Shown here piece by piece: positions 28,720-37,862 of a stretch of DNA of 64,000 bases. The notes under the pieces are model-generated. The model did no database searches and was not told the DNA's origin. It was given only the letters and a program-made list of their open reading frames with translations. Made by a program: the position numbers and the translations under genes. Numbering within the stretch: the first letter of the stretch is position 1; each line of letters begins with the position of its first letter. Source of the DNA: G965226155 sp965226155 (GTDB lineage Bacteria; Pseudomonadota; Gammaproteobacteria; Eutrophobiales; Eutrophobiaceae); NCBI GenBank assembly GCA_965226155.1, contig OZ245331.1, positions 1,674,001 through 1,738,000 of the forward strand, read 5' to 3'.

Positions 28720-29841
28720 AATCATCATTAGCATGGATTTTTCTCACAATCGCAGGAATTGTACTGAGTTTAGTTTCAAAGATACCAGGCAAACTTAATA
28801 ACGGAATATGGACATTAAACTCAGGAAGTGATTCGCCTTTTCCTGCAAAATGAGCAATATCTTTATATTCGGAAAACAAATGTATTAGTTTTGAATTACA
28901 CTCAAAAATTACTTTTCCACCCGCCTCAGCGACCAATGGAATATAACGTATAAATTGTATTGTATCTCCTAAACCTTGCTCTGCATGTATGAGAATTGAT
29001 TTACCCTCAAGAGAAGACCGTCCCATAGTGGTTGGGAAAAATTGCGTTTATGATCTCTCCTTTCTTTTAATTCATCTCTCCACCCATATTCTATCCAGCC
29101 CTTTTCAAAATTACCTTTCGATAAAAGCACCATTGCCAAGTTGTTATGCGCCTCGGCAAAGTCAGGATCGATGGCAAGGGCCTTCTCATAACAGGTAATG
29201 GCGTCCTCTACTCGACCCAGTTCCTGAAGGGCATTCCCCAAGTTATTATTTGCCTCGGTATAGTTAGGCTGGATCGTAAGGGCTTGTTCAAAACAGGAGA
29301 TAGCATCTTCATGTCGATTCATTTTCTTAAGGACAAGCCCCAAGTTATTATGTGCCTCTGCATAGTCAGGATCGATGGCAAGGGCCTTCTCATAACAGGT
29401 AATGGCGTCCTCCGCTCGACCCAGGCCAAGAAGGGCACCTCCCAGATTGTTATGCGCCTTGGAAAAATTAGGCTTGATGGCAAGGGCCTGCTCAAAACGG
29501 GCAATGGCTATATCGTACTTATGTAATGCCCGATATGCTTCTCCACAGTTGTAATAGAAATACGATACCCTCGGGTTTATTTTTATTGCGCTGTCAATCA
29601 GGCTAACAGCCCTTTCATTTTCTCCCACCTGATGAGCAATAACACCCAATAAATGCAATGCACCGGAATGCTGAGGTTGCTCTTTTAAAATTGATTGATA
29701 AATTGTTTCAGCTTCTTGCAAACGACCAGCTTGATGATGTACTAAACCGCTCTGTATTAATTCTGTGGCAAGCGGAGTGTCTTCCTTAGATGAACACGCG
29801 TAAGTAAGCTTGATTGTATCCTTTGAATTTTCCCGGCGCAT
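28720..29841 (-). pseudogene. TPR repeat/glycosyltransferase protein, frameshifted and truncated
   Basis: From 29841 the frame encodes at least six tetratricopeptide repeats of the O-GlcNAc-transferase type (for example AEAHNNLGLVLKKMNRHEDA) and then QPLWDG. The frame slips near 29020; the adjacent frame continues SSLEGKSILIHAEQGLGDTI, the start of the glycosyltransferase domain. This ends after NDD where IS30 copy 2 begins. Removing the IS gives a stop immediately, so the catalytic domain was already lost or shortened before the insertion. Such proteins usually act in surface glycan or flagellin modification. Confidence 0.75.
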
Positions 29842-29934
29842 ATCTTAGCAATATATGTTTGTATCAATGATTAAGAATTTTAGTAAATATTTACCAATAT
29901 TAGGGCTTTGATCTCTTTTATGTTACGGATTTTT

Positions 29935-30605
29935 TTATTTAGTAAGATCATAGCCAATTGCTTGGAGTTCTACCGATGCGGTAGTTGCGATTTCTTTGCG
30001 TAAATCATCTGATACTGTCCCTTTTCCCATGTTAATTTCGCCTGATCGAAAAAAATCTTTTCTAAAGGAAATTAAATATACGGGCAATGGTTTTCTGCTT
30101 GTCATTTTGCAAATCTTCATAACGAACTATGATGATATTGTCATGGTGCTTACTTAAATTTATGCAAGCCCGTACATTGTTGGGAAAAGCTATTGTGGTG
30201 CCATGCAGATATCGCTGTATCAATGGGATTCCTGAAAATGGCTATTAACTTTGGGGAATTGAATAGGGTGTTATATGTTTCAATTCTAGTGATGATTGAA
30301 TTGTCATTGGCACCTGCTATTTTCTTTCCCTTAGCACTTTCCCATATCATGTTTTGCACAGTAAATCGAAATAATTCTGGACAGATAACATGCTCCAAGG
30401 ATGATGTCCCTTGTCCTCCTGTTCTGTGGTCTACTAATTTTATAACATTGTCGTATTGTTTCAGTAACTCACTAAACTTTTTATTCAAGAAATCAAATTG
30501 ATGTTCAGATGGACATGAAATTTCAGGGTGAAGGTTCAACACCCTTTGTAAATACGTAGTGCCTGATTTAGGAGTTCCAAAACAGAAAAAAAGTTGTTTT
30601 TTCAT
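29935..30605 (-). pseudogene. PAPS-dependent sulfotransferase, internal deletion
   Basis: The N-terminal 151 residues (30150-30605) carry the 5'-phosphosulfate loop TPKSGTTYLQ and the 3'-phosphate-binding motif IAIFRNPIDTAISAW. The frame then ends. The stretch 29935-30120 encodes a piece that looks like the family's C-terminus (FRKDFFRSGEINMGKG, then LQAIGYDL). The middle of the protein is missing, so the gene is inactive. It neighbours the TPR/glycosyltransferase remnant, a common pairing in surface-polysaccharide loci. Confidence 0.7.
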
Positions 30606-30627
30606 ATCGGGAAATTATGGCGCATAA

Positions 30628-30807
30628 GTGCAGGCTGTATCAATATCAAATTCTAAATATCCTGCTGCATCAGCACTCACTTCAAACTGGATTATTGTAG
30701 TGACTGCAGATGACACGAACGAGGCTCTACAAGTTCAAGTAACAGGTGAAGCCTCCAAAACTATGCGTTGGGTCTCAACGGTCAATCTGACTGAAGTAAA
30801 CGGGTAA
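30628..30807 (+). pseudogene. short fragment resembling a phage tail or surface protein C-terminus
   Basis: A 59-residue open stretch without a good start. NWIIVVTADDTNEALQVQVT and MRWVSTVNLTEVNG have the beta-rich, Thr/Val-rich look of phage tail or other surface protein ends. The frame is closed upstream by a stop at 30625. A terminator-like hairpin follows. Probably a remnant; the assignment is weak. Confidence 0.35.
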
Positions 30808-30823
30808 TTTCTCAGCAAACATA

Positions 30824-30847
30824 GACCCCGCTTCGGCAGGTTTTTTA
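30824..30847 (+). terminator. probable Rho-independent terminator
   Basis: The sequence ACCCCGCTTCGGCAGG forms a stem with a stable TTCG loop and one mismatch, followed by six T residues at 30841-30846. It lies 17 bases after the plus-strand fragment ending at 30807. Confidence 0.55.
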
Positions 30848-30858
30848 TTTCTTAAAGG

Positions 30859-30882
30859 TCCGCTTTGGGTCGAAAGCGGACA
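30859..30882. repeat. short hairpin repeat, member 2
   Basis: A near-perfect palindrome, GTCCGCTTTGGGTCGAAAGC followed by GGAC: stem GTCCGCTTT/AAAGCGGAC with loop GGGTCG. Best-formed member of the family seen at 15082, 32299 and 32359. Confidence 0.65.
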
Positions 30883-30951
30883 TTAGCAATATGGGTGAGA
30901 AGCAGCGGGAAACGTGCAGCGATTTACGACATCTCACAAACTATCTGCTGG

Positions 30952-31605
30952 TTAAGCAGCATAATACAGAACTGCAACAAAGTGACATGCAGTACCCATA
31001 ACAACGAACAGGTGCCAGATGAAATGGAAATAGGGCACCCGATTAGCGGCAAAGAATCCTACCCCAACCGTATAGGAGATACCACCACACAGTAGCCAGA
31101 ATAGTCCCCATATGGGCAAATTATTCCACAGGGGCACAATCGTAATAAGTACGAGCCAGCCCATGGCTAAATACAGGCATGTAGATAGCGGTTGAAACTT
31201 ATCCCCAGTCGTAGCCTTTAGTATGACGCCCATGACTGCAAAACCCCATACGAGTCCGAAAAGTGTCCAGCCCCATGCACCGTGAAGCACACCGAGCGTG
31301 AAGGGGGTATATGTGCCTGCGATTAGCAGATATATCGCTGCATGATCTAGAATCTGAAAGAGTCGCTTGGCTTTACTGGCGGGCAGTGCATGGTAAAGTG
31401 TGGAGGTTAAATACAGCAATACCATTGTTGCACCGAAAACACTTGCGCCAACAATTCTTGCTGCGTCCCCCTGCTTCGCTGCGGCAACCACCAGAATAGG
31501 TACCGCTACTATCGCCCCCATCAAGCCAATAGCGTGGCTTATGCTATTCGCAATCTCTTCCTCAATGAACTGTGTGCGGTTGTGAAGCTCGATCCCTTTG
31601 GGCAT
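30952..31605 (-). CDS. hemolysin III family membrane protein (YqfA type)
   Basis: A 217-residue seven-helix membrane protein of the PAQR/hemolysin III family. Conserved features are ANSISHAIGL near the N-terminus, STLYHALP, LDHAAIYLLIAGTYTPF, and FHFIWHLFVVMGTACHFVAV, which provide the family's metal-binding His residues. ATG 31605 is preceded by AGGATATAAATCC and starts MPKGIELHNR; the frame extends upstream to 31677 but without family similarity. The name is historical and the role is probably lipid or membrane homeostasis. Confidence 0.9.
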   Translation of the reverse strand: MPKGIELHNRTQFIEEEIANSISHAIGLMGAIVAVPILVVAAAKQGDAARIVGASVFGATMVLLYLTSTLYHALPASKAKRLFQILDHAAIYLLIAGTYTPFTLGVLHGAWGWTLFGLVWGFAVMGVILKATTGDKFQPLSTCLYLAMGWLVLITIVPLWNNLPIWGLFWLLCGGISYTVGVGFFAANRVPYFHFIWHLFVVMGTACHFVAVLYYAA

Positions 31606-31723
31606 GGATTTATATCCTATGAGGACATGTAGTGAATTAAACGGGTCCACCAGTTCGTATATCGTCCCTAGAAACATTATACGATTTAGCGTGTTTCCTA
31701 ATCATATTCAGAACGTTATTCCA

Positions 31724-32178
31724 TCACATCACTACGACACGAGGTTGGACTAGCCTTTCAAAGTCGGCATAATCAAGCCGCATCAATTCGGTATGGGAGC
31801 CGGCGTTAAAAGAAATTCCCTCGTCCGCGGCAAAGGCGTCACTTACGTAGACATCCATCCTGTACAGATTACCGAAAGGTGGCATAGCGCCTAATTCACA
31901 GTCCGGAAACAGATCTTTGAACTCATTTTCGCTGGCAAGGCACACCTCGTTCGCAGCACAGGGGTTCTTGAGCCGTCCTAACTTGATCTTCTTGGAAGCA
32001 GGCACGACGACCATCGCAAACATTTCATCTATCTTTACTATGACCGTTTTCGCCACTTCCTTCCCTGTATATGCGCGGAGGCGGCAGTCTCCTGCGCCGT
32101 GATAGCGGGTGAATGGCTGATGATGCGATATTTGACGTTGTGTTCGTCGAGAAAGGTTTTCAATTTTGCTAGCGGCAT
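31724..32178 (-). pseudogene. YbaK/aminoacyl-tRNA deacylase domain protein, frameshifted
   Basis: From ATG 32178, preceded by GGAGGTAAC, the frame reads MPLAKLKTFLDEHNVKYRII, then SHSPAITAQETAASAHI. Near 32068 it must change frame to continue TGKEVAKTVIVKID and then FNAGSHTELMRLDYADFERL to the stop at 31724. Together these give a complete ~151-residue YbaK-domain protein, a family that removes mischarged amino acids from tRNA. The shift is one base. The second half alone (31724-32056) is an open frame but lacks the N-terminal third. Confidence 0.8.
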
Positions 32179-32298
32179 AGTTACCTCCACTCCAACAGCA
32201 CCGTGAAACCCCGAGCAGATTAATATCTTATTTAAAGATAGCTGACATTATAGTCAATATCTACCTCTCTCCCTTTGTATAATTATTAAATTACGAAT

Positions 32299-32322
32299 GC
32301 CCGCTTTGGGTCGATAGCAGAC
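32299..32322. repeat. short hairpin repeat, member 3
   Basis: GCCCGCTTTGGGTCGATAGC followed by AGAC, an imperfect copy of the palindrome at 30859, followed by GTTTT. Confidence 0.55.
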
Positions 32323-32358
32323 GTTTTGCTAGTAGTGTAAAAAACCCTGGATTATACG

Positions 32359-32380
32359 TCCACTTTTGTCTAAAGCGGAC
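32359..32380. repeat. short hairpin repeat, member 4
   Basis: GTCCACTTTTGTCTAAAGCG followed by GAC and then GTTAATTAG. The stem GTCC.CTTT/AAAG.GGAC is conserved with one mismatch. It lies 36 bases from member 3 and 30 bases before IS30 copy 3. Confidence 0.55.
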
Positions 32381-32410
32381 GTTAATTAGTATAATAGCTT
32401 AAGAGTATTG

Positions 32411-33479
32411 CGCGGATTCAACTTTGAAGTGCAACGTTGATGTTAAAAAAGACTTCATGTGGTGTTTTTGAATTAAGTGTTTTTCTGGGACGGTGATTGA
32501 GTTTTTTCATGACCAAGTTTAACTGCTTTTGTGTAATCGTGCTGAAGTCCATTTTCTTTGGGAAGTACTGTCGAATGAGACCATTGATATTTTCATTTAA
32601 ACCCCGTTCCCAGGAGGCATAAGGATGTGCAAAATAGAACCCCGCGTTCAATTGTTGAGCAATAACCTCATGCTCAGCAAATTCTTTTCCATTATCCGAG
32701 GTGATCGTGTGAACCGACGCCTTCATATTAGACAACAATCGCACGATAGCTTGCCTGACGGCAGAGGCAGTTCGTCGTTTCACCTGTGCAAATCAAGGTG
32801 TACATCGACTTGCGCTCGCTCAAGGTGACCAGCGCCTGTCGATGGCCTTTGCCGATGACGGTGTCCACTTCCCAGCCACCGATGCGTGTCTTCCTGTTCA
32901 CAATGGCGGGACGCTTATCAATGCTGATCTGATTCACCAGAACCCCACGACGTTGATAACTACCATAACGCTTCTTTCGTTTCTTCTGGCAACGCAAGTA
33001 CCGGTACAGCTCACCGCCGTCTGCCTTGTCCTGGTATATGTAGTGATATATCCATTCATGACTCAGAGCGATACCTTCTCGTTTATGCAACCGTTCACTG
33101 ATTTGCTCAGGACTCCATTCGTCCCGCAGCCAGACCTCTACTCGCTCCCACAAGGTCGTGGGGAGTCGCTGTTGTTGGCTGGCTTCTCGACGCGCTTGCT
33201 GGAGCAACTGAGCTTGGCGGGGTCGATAGCCTCTCAAGCCACGGTTGCGTCTGAGTTCACGGCTAATAGTAGATTTATGCACGCCTATCAAGGTGGCTAT
33301 CTCCGTTTGAGTATGTCCTGCTTTCATCAGGGCGTAAATCTGGTAACGTTGATGCTCGGTAAGCTGTGTGTAGTGTCTCATCTGTGCCTCTCTTTCTTGC
33401 TGGAACGAAAGGTAAGGATGCTACCGCAGCTTGCCGTTCGTGCCACCTAATTGAGTTGCACTTACAAATTGAATTCACG
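32411..33479 (-). mobile_element. IS30-family insertion sequence, copy 3
   Basis: A 1069-bp copy with the same termini, flanked by the direct repeat TTG (32408-32410 and 33480-33482). It carries one extra A in the run at 32790-32792 compared with copies 1 and 2, which shifts the transposase frame. The insertion lies just outside the 3' end of the uracil-DNA glycosylase family gene. Confidence 0.94.
32418..33381 (-). pseudogene. IS30-family transposase, split by +1 frameshift (copy 3)
   Basis: The first 217-residue frame carries the helix-turn-helix and the first catalytic Asp, then ends in an aberrant tail CTGETTNCLCRQ. A second frame of about 121 residues, starting MKRRTASAVRQAIV, carries the remaining Asp and Glu. 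The same extra base is found in copies 4 and 5. It also has substitutions such as SERLHKREG for SDWLHKREG. Confidence 0.9.
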
Positions 33480-33483
33480 TTGT

Positions 33484-34104
33484 TTATTTGTGGCGTTTTG
33501 CAGGTCTAGATGTTGGCTTTGCTTGTCGTTTAAGAATCTCTGCCGCACGTTTCTGTAGCGAGGGGAGTAACTCAATTTCAAACCATGGATTACGACGCAG
33601 CCAAAGGTTGTTTCTCGGACTCGGGTGTGGAAGTGGAATCATGTTTGGCCAGTAGGTGCGCCACGCCTTCACCAGTTCAGTTAAGGATGAACTAGCCTCA
33701 CCAAAATGATATGCCTGTGCATACTGTCCTAACACTATGGTAATTTCAAGGAGACGAAGTTTTTGAAGTAGTTGTTTGCGCCATGCAGGTGCGCACTCTG
33801 GTCGTGGTGGGAGGTCTCCCGATTTTCCTGTCCCAGGGAAGCAAAATCCCATAGGTAATAACGCGATTTGTTCTGGGTCGTAGAATACTTCTTCTGTAAC
33901 TCCCAACCATTTGCGTAATCGTTTTCCACTGGGATCATTAAATGGAATGCCAGATTCGTGTACCTTTCTTCCTGGCGCTTGTCCCGCAATCAATATTCTG
34001 GCTTTTGGATGTAATTGGAGAACAGGTCTGGGACCGAGCGGTAAGTGTGCTTTGCAGACAGTGCAAGCCCGTGCTTCTTTAAGTGAGGATGCAAATGATG
34101 CCAT
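33484..34104 (-). CDS. uracil-DNA glycosylase family protein
   Basis: A 206-residue protein of the uracil-DNA glycosylase superfamily. The N-terminal CTVCKAHLPLGPRP contains two Cys. The water-activating motif appears as ILIAGQAPGRKVHESG and the second motif as PLPHPSPRN near the C-terminus, where HPS replaces the classical HPSPLS. I place the start at ATG 34104 (MASFASSL) with AGAGG upstream; a GTG at 34116 is also possible. Probably a DNA-repair enzyme, exact substrate uncertain. Its stop lies one base from the target duplication of IS30 copy 3. Confidence 0.85.
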   Translation of the reverse strand: MASFASSLKEARACTVCKAHLPLGPRPVLQLHPKARILIAGQAPGRKVHESGIPFNDPSGKRLRKWLGVTEEVFYDPEQIALLPMGFCFPGTGKSGDLPPRPECAPAWRKQLLQKLRLLEITIVLGQYAQAYHFGEASSSLTELVKAWRTYWPNMIPLPHPSPRNNLWLRRNPWFEIELLPSLQKRAAEILKRQAKPTSRPAKRHK

Positions 34105-34133
34105 TGCAAACAACACCTCTGAATTTCTGAGAT

Positions 34134-34210
34134 TGGTGCCCTGAGCAGGAGTTGAACCTGCGACCTTCCGCTTAGGAGGCGGACGCTCTGTCCAACTGAG
34201 CTACCAGGGC
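34134..34210 (-). tRNA. tRNA-Arg (anticodon CCT)
   Basis: Reading the minus strand, the acceptor GCCCTGG pairs with TCAGGGC, the anticodon stem TCCGC/GCGGA encloses CTCCTAA with anticodon CCT (reads AGG), and the T arm is GCAGG-TTCAACT-CCTGC. The encoded CCA end is at 34134-34136. Confidence 0.94.
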
Positions 34211-34627
34211 GTTGCTTAATTATAAATTTCGTTTAAAGATGGAACTAATTTCTGATTTGCCTTTACTTATATCTTCTTCAGTTAAATCTGTAAGTTCATG
34301 TGGAAGAACTAGCCACTTATCAGTTTCATTGAGGTAGTAGTCCGGGATGATATTGGTCTTATTATTACCTGGTTTGAACCACGGACAAGCAATCTTGGTC
34401 CGTTTATATATTTCGTCACCGTAATTCCCCTCTAGTTTCTCCATTATAGTTTTAAAACTATTACCAGAATCAAATACGTCATCGATTATTAATAATTTAT
34501 CGTCTTTGTTAGTGTTGCCAAAGATATAGTCTAGCCCTGTAATCTCAACATTCTCTGTTCGATTATTGATACCAGTATAGGATTTTGCCCTTATAGCAAT
34601 ATGGTCAGTGTGTATACCTTTATATTC

Positions 34628-35696
34628 CGCGGATTCAACTTTGAAGTGCAACGTTGATGTTAAAAAAGACTTCATGTGGTGTTTTTGAATTAAGTGTTTT
34701 TCTGGGACGGTGATTGAGTTTTTTCATGACCAAGTTTAACTGCTTTTGTGTAATCGTGCTGGAGTCCATTTTCTTTGGGAAGTACTGTCGAATGAGACCA
34801 TTGATATTTTCATTTAAACCCCGTTCCCAGGAGGCATAAGGATGTGCAAAATAGAACCCCGCGTTCAATTGTTGAGCAATAACCTCATGCTCAGCAAATT
34901 CTTTTCCATTATCCGAGGTGATCGTGTGAACCGACGCCTTCATATTAGACAACAATCGCACGATAGCTTGCCTGACGGCAGAGGCAGTTCGTCGTTTCAC
35001 CTGTGCAAATCAAGGTGTACATCGACTTGCGCTCGCTCAAGGCGACCAGCGCCTGTCGATGGCCTTTGCCGATGACGGTGTCCACTTCCCAGTCACCGAT
35101 GCGTGTCTTCCTGTTCACAATGGCTGGACGCTTATCAATGCTGCCCTGATTCACCAGAACCCCACGACGTTGATAACTACCATAACGCTTCTTTCGTTTC
35201 TTCTGGCAACGCAAGTACCGGTACAGCTCACCGCCGTCTGCCTTGTCCTGGTATATGTAGTGATATATCCATTCATGACTCAGAGCGATACCTTCTCGTT
35301 TATGCAACCAGTCACTGATTTGCTCAGGACTCCATTCGTCCCGCAGCCAGACCTCTACTCGCTCCCACAAGGTCGTGGGGAGTCGCTGTTGTTGGCTGGC
35401 TTCTCGACGCGCTTGCCGGAGCAACTGAGCTTGGCGGGGTCGATAGCCTCTCAAGCCACGGTTGCGTCTGAGTTCACGGCTAATAGTAGATTTATGCACG
35501 CCTATCAAGGTGGCTATCTCCGTTTGTGTATGTCCTGCTTTCATCAGGGCGTAAATCTGGTAACGTTGATGCTCGGTAAGCTGTGTGTAGTGTCTCATCT
35601 GTGCCTCTCTTTCTTGCTGGAACGAAAGGTAAGGATGCTACCGCAGCTTGCCGTTCGTGCCACCTAATTGAGTTGCACTTACAAATTGAATTCACG
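34628..35696 (-). mobile_element. IS30-family insertion sequence, copy 4
   Basis: A 1069-bp copy inside the phosphoribosyltransferase gene, flanked by the direct repeat TTC (34625-34627 and 35697-35699). It has the same extra A as copies 3 and 5, at 35007-35009. Because the target gene is otherwise intact on both sides, this insertion is probably recent. Confidence 0.95.
34635..35598 (-). pseudogene. IS30-family transposase, split by +1 frameshift (copy 4)
   Basis: As in copy 3, a 217-residue N-terminal frame (helix-turn-helix, GDWEVDTV) and a 121-residue C-terminal frame (ITSDNGKEF, NENINGLIRQ) are out of register by one base. Yet this copy transposed recently, judged by the clean target duplication, which implies a transposase supplied in trans or a ribosomal frameshift. 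Confidence 0.9.
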
Positions 35697-35930
35697 TTCA
35701 AAATACTCATGCACAGCAATGCCAATTGGGGTACCACCACGCCAGATGCCGATAATCAATGCTGGTTTAAATCCACTTTCATGAATGCTAACGGCAAGCC
35801 TAAAGGAATCCTCAAGTAATTCCTGGGCAGTGATGAAATGTTTTTCCACGCCTAAATTGTATCGTACCCACTGTGGTAAGCCCAGAATGGAAACTTACAA
35901 AATATAGGTAGTTAAAAAGTCACTACATAT

Positions 35931-36006
<76 letters not shown>

Positions 36007-36204
36007 ATAATTTGTATTTAGTCACAAGGTGCAAACAAGATTTATAGAAATATTGAGAATAACAAAAAAGTATGTTTAAGATCCTACCTACATTTTACCT
36101 TGTAAACACATCTTGCGGCTAGTATAGCAAACCGCCACAATAACTATTCTGAACTCTGATATAAGTGGGAGGTCTTACCGAGTCATAGAAATGATTATTT
36201 CTTT

Positions 36205-37164
36205 ATGCATGATACTTTAAAATTTCTGAGACCGTCCCGTTTCCCGGCAATCTCCCGTCATTCCGTGGAGACTCTACAAATTAACATCGGCTTGCGCTGC
36301 AATCTGGCCTGTTTGCACTGTCATGTCAATTCAAATCCTTACCGTAAGGGAAAGATGTCACCTGAGCTCATAGATCAAGTGGTTGACTTTATTAAGCGAA
36401 AGAAAGTGGCAATCTTAGACATCACAGGCGGTGCACCGGAGATGCATCCTCAATTCCGTGAATTGGTCACAGCTGCACGAAAACTCAATGTCCATGTTAT
36501 TGATCGATGTAACCTGACTATTCTTGAGGAAACAGGCTACGAATCGATGGCGGAGTTTCTGGTCGATCATAAAGTAGAAATCGTTGCGTCGTTACCCTGT
36601 TATACAGAAGACAATGTTGACCAGCAGCGTGGCAAAGGGGTATTCAAATCCAGTATTGCTGCCTTGCAAAGGTTGAATAAACTAGGTTATGGAAGACCTG
36701 ACTCAGATCTATTACTGAACCTTGTTTATAATCCAGTCGGCCCGTTTTTGCCACCCGCTCAGGGGCCACTAGAGAAAACATACAAACAAAACCTCTATCA
36801 GGAGTATGGAATAGAATTCAACGAGTTGTACACCCTATGTAATATGCCGATAAAGCGCTTTGGCAGCACACTCATTAGCAAGGGTCAATTTGAAAACTAT
36901 ATGACTTTGTTAAAACAATCTCACAGGGATGAAAACCTAGAAAATGTGATGTGCCGTAATCTAGTCAGCGTCGATTGGCAAGGATATTTATATGATTGTG
37001 ATTTCAACCAAATGCTAAATTTAAATATTTCCGATACTGGTAAGAATCTACACTTATCCGACTTGTTATATAATGATCTAACTGGTCGATCTATCACTGT
37101 GGCTGATCACTGTTATGGATGCACAGCTGGCCAGGGCAGTAGTTGTGGTGGCGCAATATCCTAA
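36205..37164 (+). CDS. arsS: arsenosugar biosynthesis radical SAM protein ArsS
   Basis: A 319-residue radical SAM enzyme. The cluster motif CNLACLHC (CxxxCxxC) is at about residues 33-40, and a Cys-rich C-terminal SPASM-like segment reads CYGCTAGQGSSCGG. PAQGPLEKTYK and HVNSNPYRKGKM are typical of ArsS, which adds a 5'-deoxyadenosyl group to dimethylarsinous acid on the way to arsenosugars. The next two genes are the glycosyltransferases usually found with it. The methyltransferase ArsM is not in the window. Confidence 0.93.
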   Translation: MHDTLKFLRPSRFPAISRHSVETLQINIGLRCNLACLHCHVNSNPYRKGKMSPELIDQVVDFIKRKKVAILDITGGAPEMHPQFRELVTAARKLNVHVIDRCNLTILEETGYESMAEFLVDHKVEIVASLPCYTEDNVDQQRGKGVFKSSIAALQRLNKLGYGRPDSDLLLNLVYNPVGPFLPPAQGPLEKTYKQNLYQEYGIEFNELYTLCNMPIKRFGSTLISKGQFENYMTLLKQSHRDENLENVMCRNLVSVDWQGYLYDCDFNQMLNLNISDTGKNLHLSDLLYNDLTGRSITVADHCYGCTAGQGSSCGGAIS

Positions 37165-37184
37165 AGGCTCTGACTACTTGAGCT

Positions 37185-37862
37185 ATGAAAATTTCTATTA
37201 TTATTCCGGTTTTGAATGAAGCCAAGGCGCTTCCATTACTTCTAAACCAACTTCAGTATTTAAGAGCAAAAGGACATGAAGTCATACTCGTCGATGGTGG
37301 CAGTGAGGACAACAGTAGTCAGTGTGCAGAAGGGATGGTTGATAGTATCCAAAAATGCGACCGTGGCCGTGCCCGGCAGATGAATAGAGGTGCGGATCAT
37401 GCGACAGGGCAGCTGTTATTGTTTTTACATGCAGACACGCAACTGCCTGAGAATGTAGACATGATGTTGGCATCAGCAGTTCATTCGGATAGAGCATGGG
37501 GATGGTTTGATGTCAGATTGTCAGGCAGCCATATTCTGTTAAGAATCGTTGAGTGGTTTATGAACATTCGTTCCAGACTGACTGGGATAGCTACCGGTGA
37601 TCAGGCAATTTTCATAACTTCAGAATTATTTAAGGAAGTTAGCGGCTTTCCTGAGATTGAATTGATGGAAGATATTTCTTTGTCAAAAAATTTAAGGCGT
37701 ATGTGCCGGCCGATTACTGTTAGTGATAAGGTTACAACCTCAAGCCGGCGTTGGGAAGACAATGGTATTATCCGAACGGTACTGAAAATGTGGGCGATAC
37801 GGTTACGGTACTTCTTGGGTGCGAAACCCAGTACATTGGCAGGGCTGTATGAAAAAAGATGA
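37185..37862 (+). CDS. arsenosugar-associated family 2 glycosyltransferase (TIGR04283 type)
   Basis: A 225-residue GT-A glycosyltransferase: IIIPVLNEAKALPLLL at the start, VILVDGGSEDNS, and LLFLHADTQLPEN supplying the metal-binding DxD-like HAD. Near the end are GFPEIELMEDISLSKNLR and TSSRRWEDNG. It starts 20 bases after arsS, and the next gene overlaps its end by 14 bases, so the three form one operon. Proposed to glycosylate the arsenic-containing nucleoside product. Confidence 0.9.
   Translation: MKISIIIPVLNEAKALPLLLNQLQYLRAKGHEVILVDGGSEDNSSQCAEGMVDSIQKCDRGRARQMNRGADHATGQLLLFLHADTQLPENVDMMLASAVHSDRAWGWFDVRLSGSHILLRIVEWFMNIRSRLTGIATGDQAIFITSELFKEVSGFPEIELMEDISLSKNLRRMCRPITVSDKVTTSSRRWEDNGIIRTVLKMWAIRLRYFLGAKPSTLAGLYEKR

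Larger units (their letters stand above)
34220..35849 (-). pseudogene. hypoxanthine-type phosphoribosyltransferase interrupted by IS30
   Basis: The gene is in two pieces. The 5' part (35697-35849, start GTG 35849) encodes VEKHFITAQELLEDSF and LIIGIWRGGTPIGIAVHEYF. The 3' part (34220-34627) encodes YKGIHTDHIAIRAKSY, the PRPP-binding loop LLIIDDVFDSGNS, and PHELTDLTEEDI near the end. Removing IS30 copy 4 and one copy of the TTC duplication restores an uninterrupted 185-residue frame. The intact enzyme would salvage purine bases using PRPP. The insertion separates the two halves of the active site, so function is lost. Confidence 0.85.
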
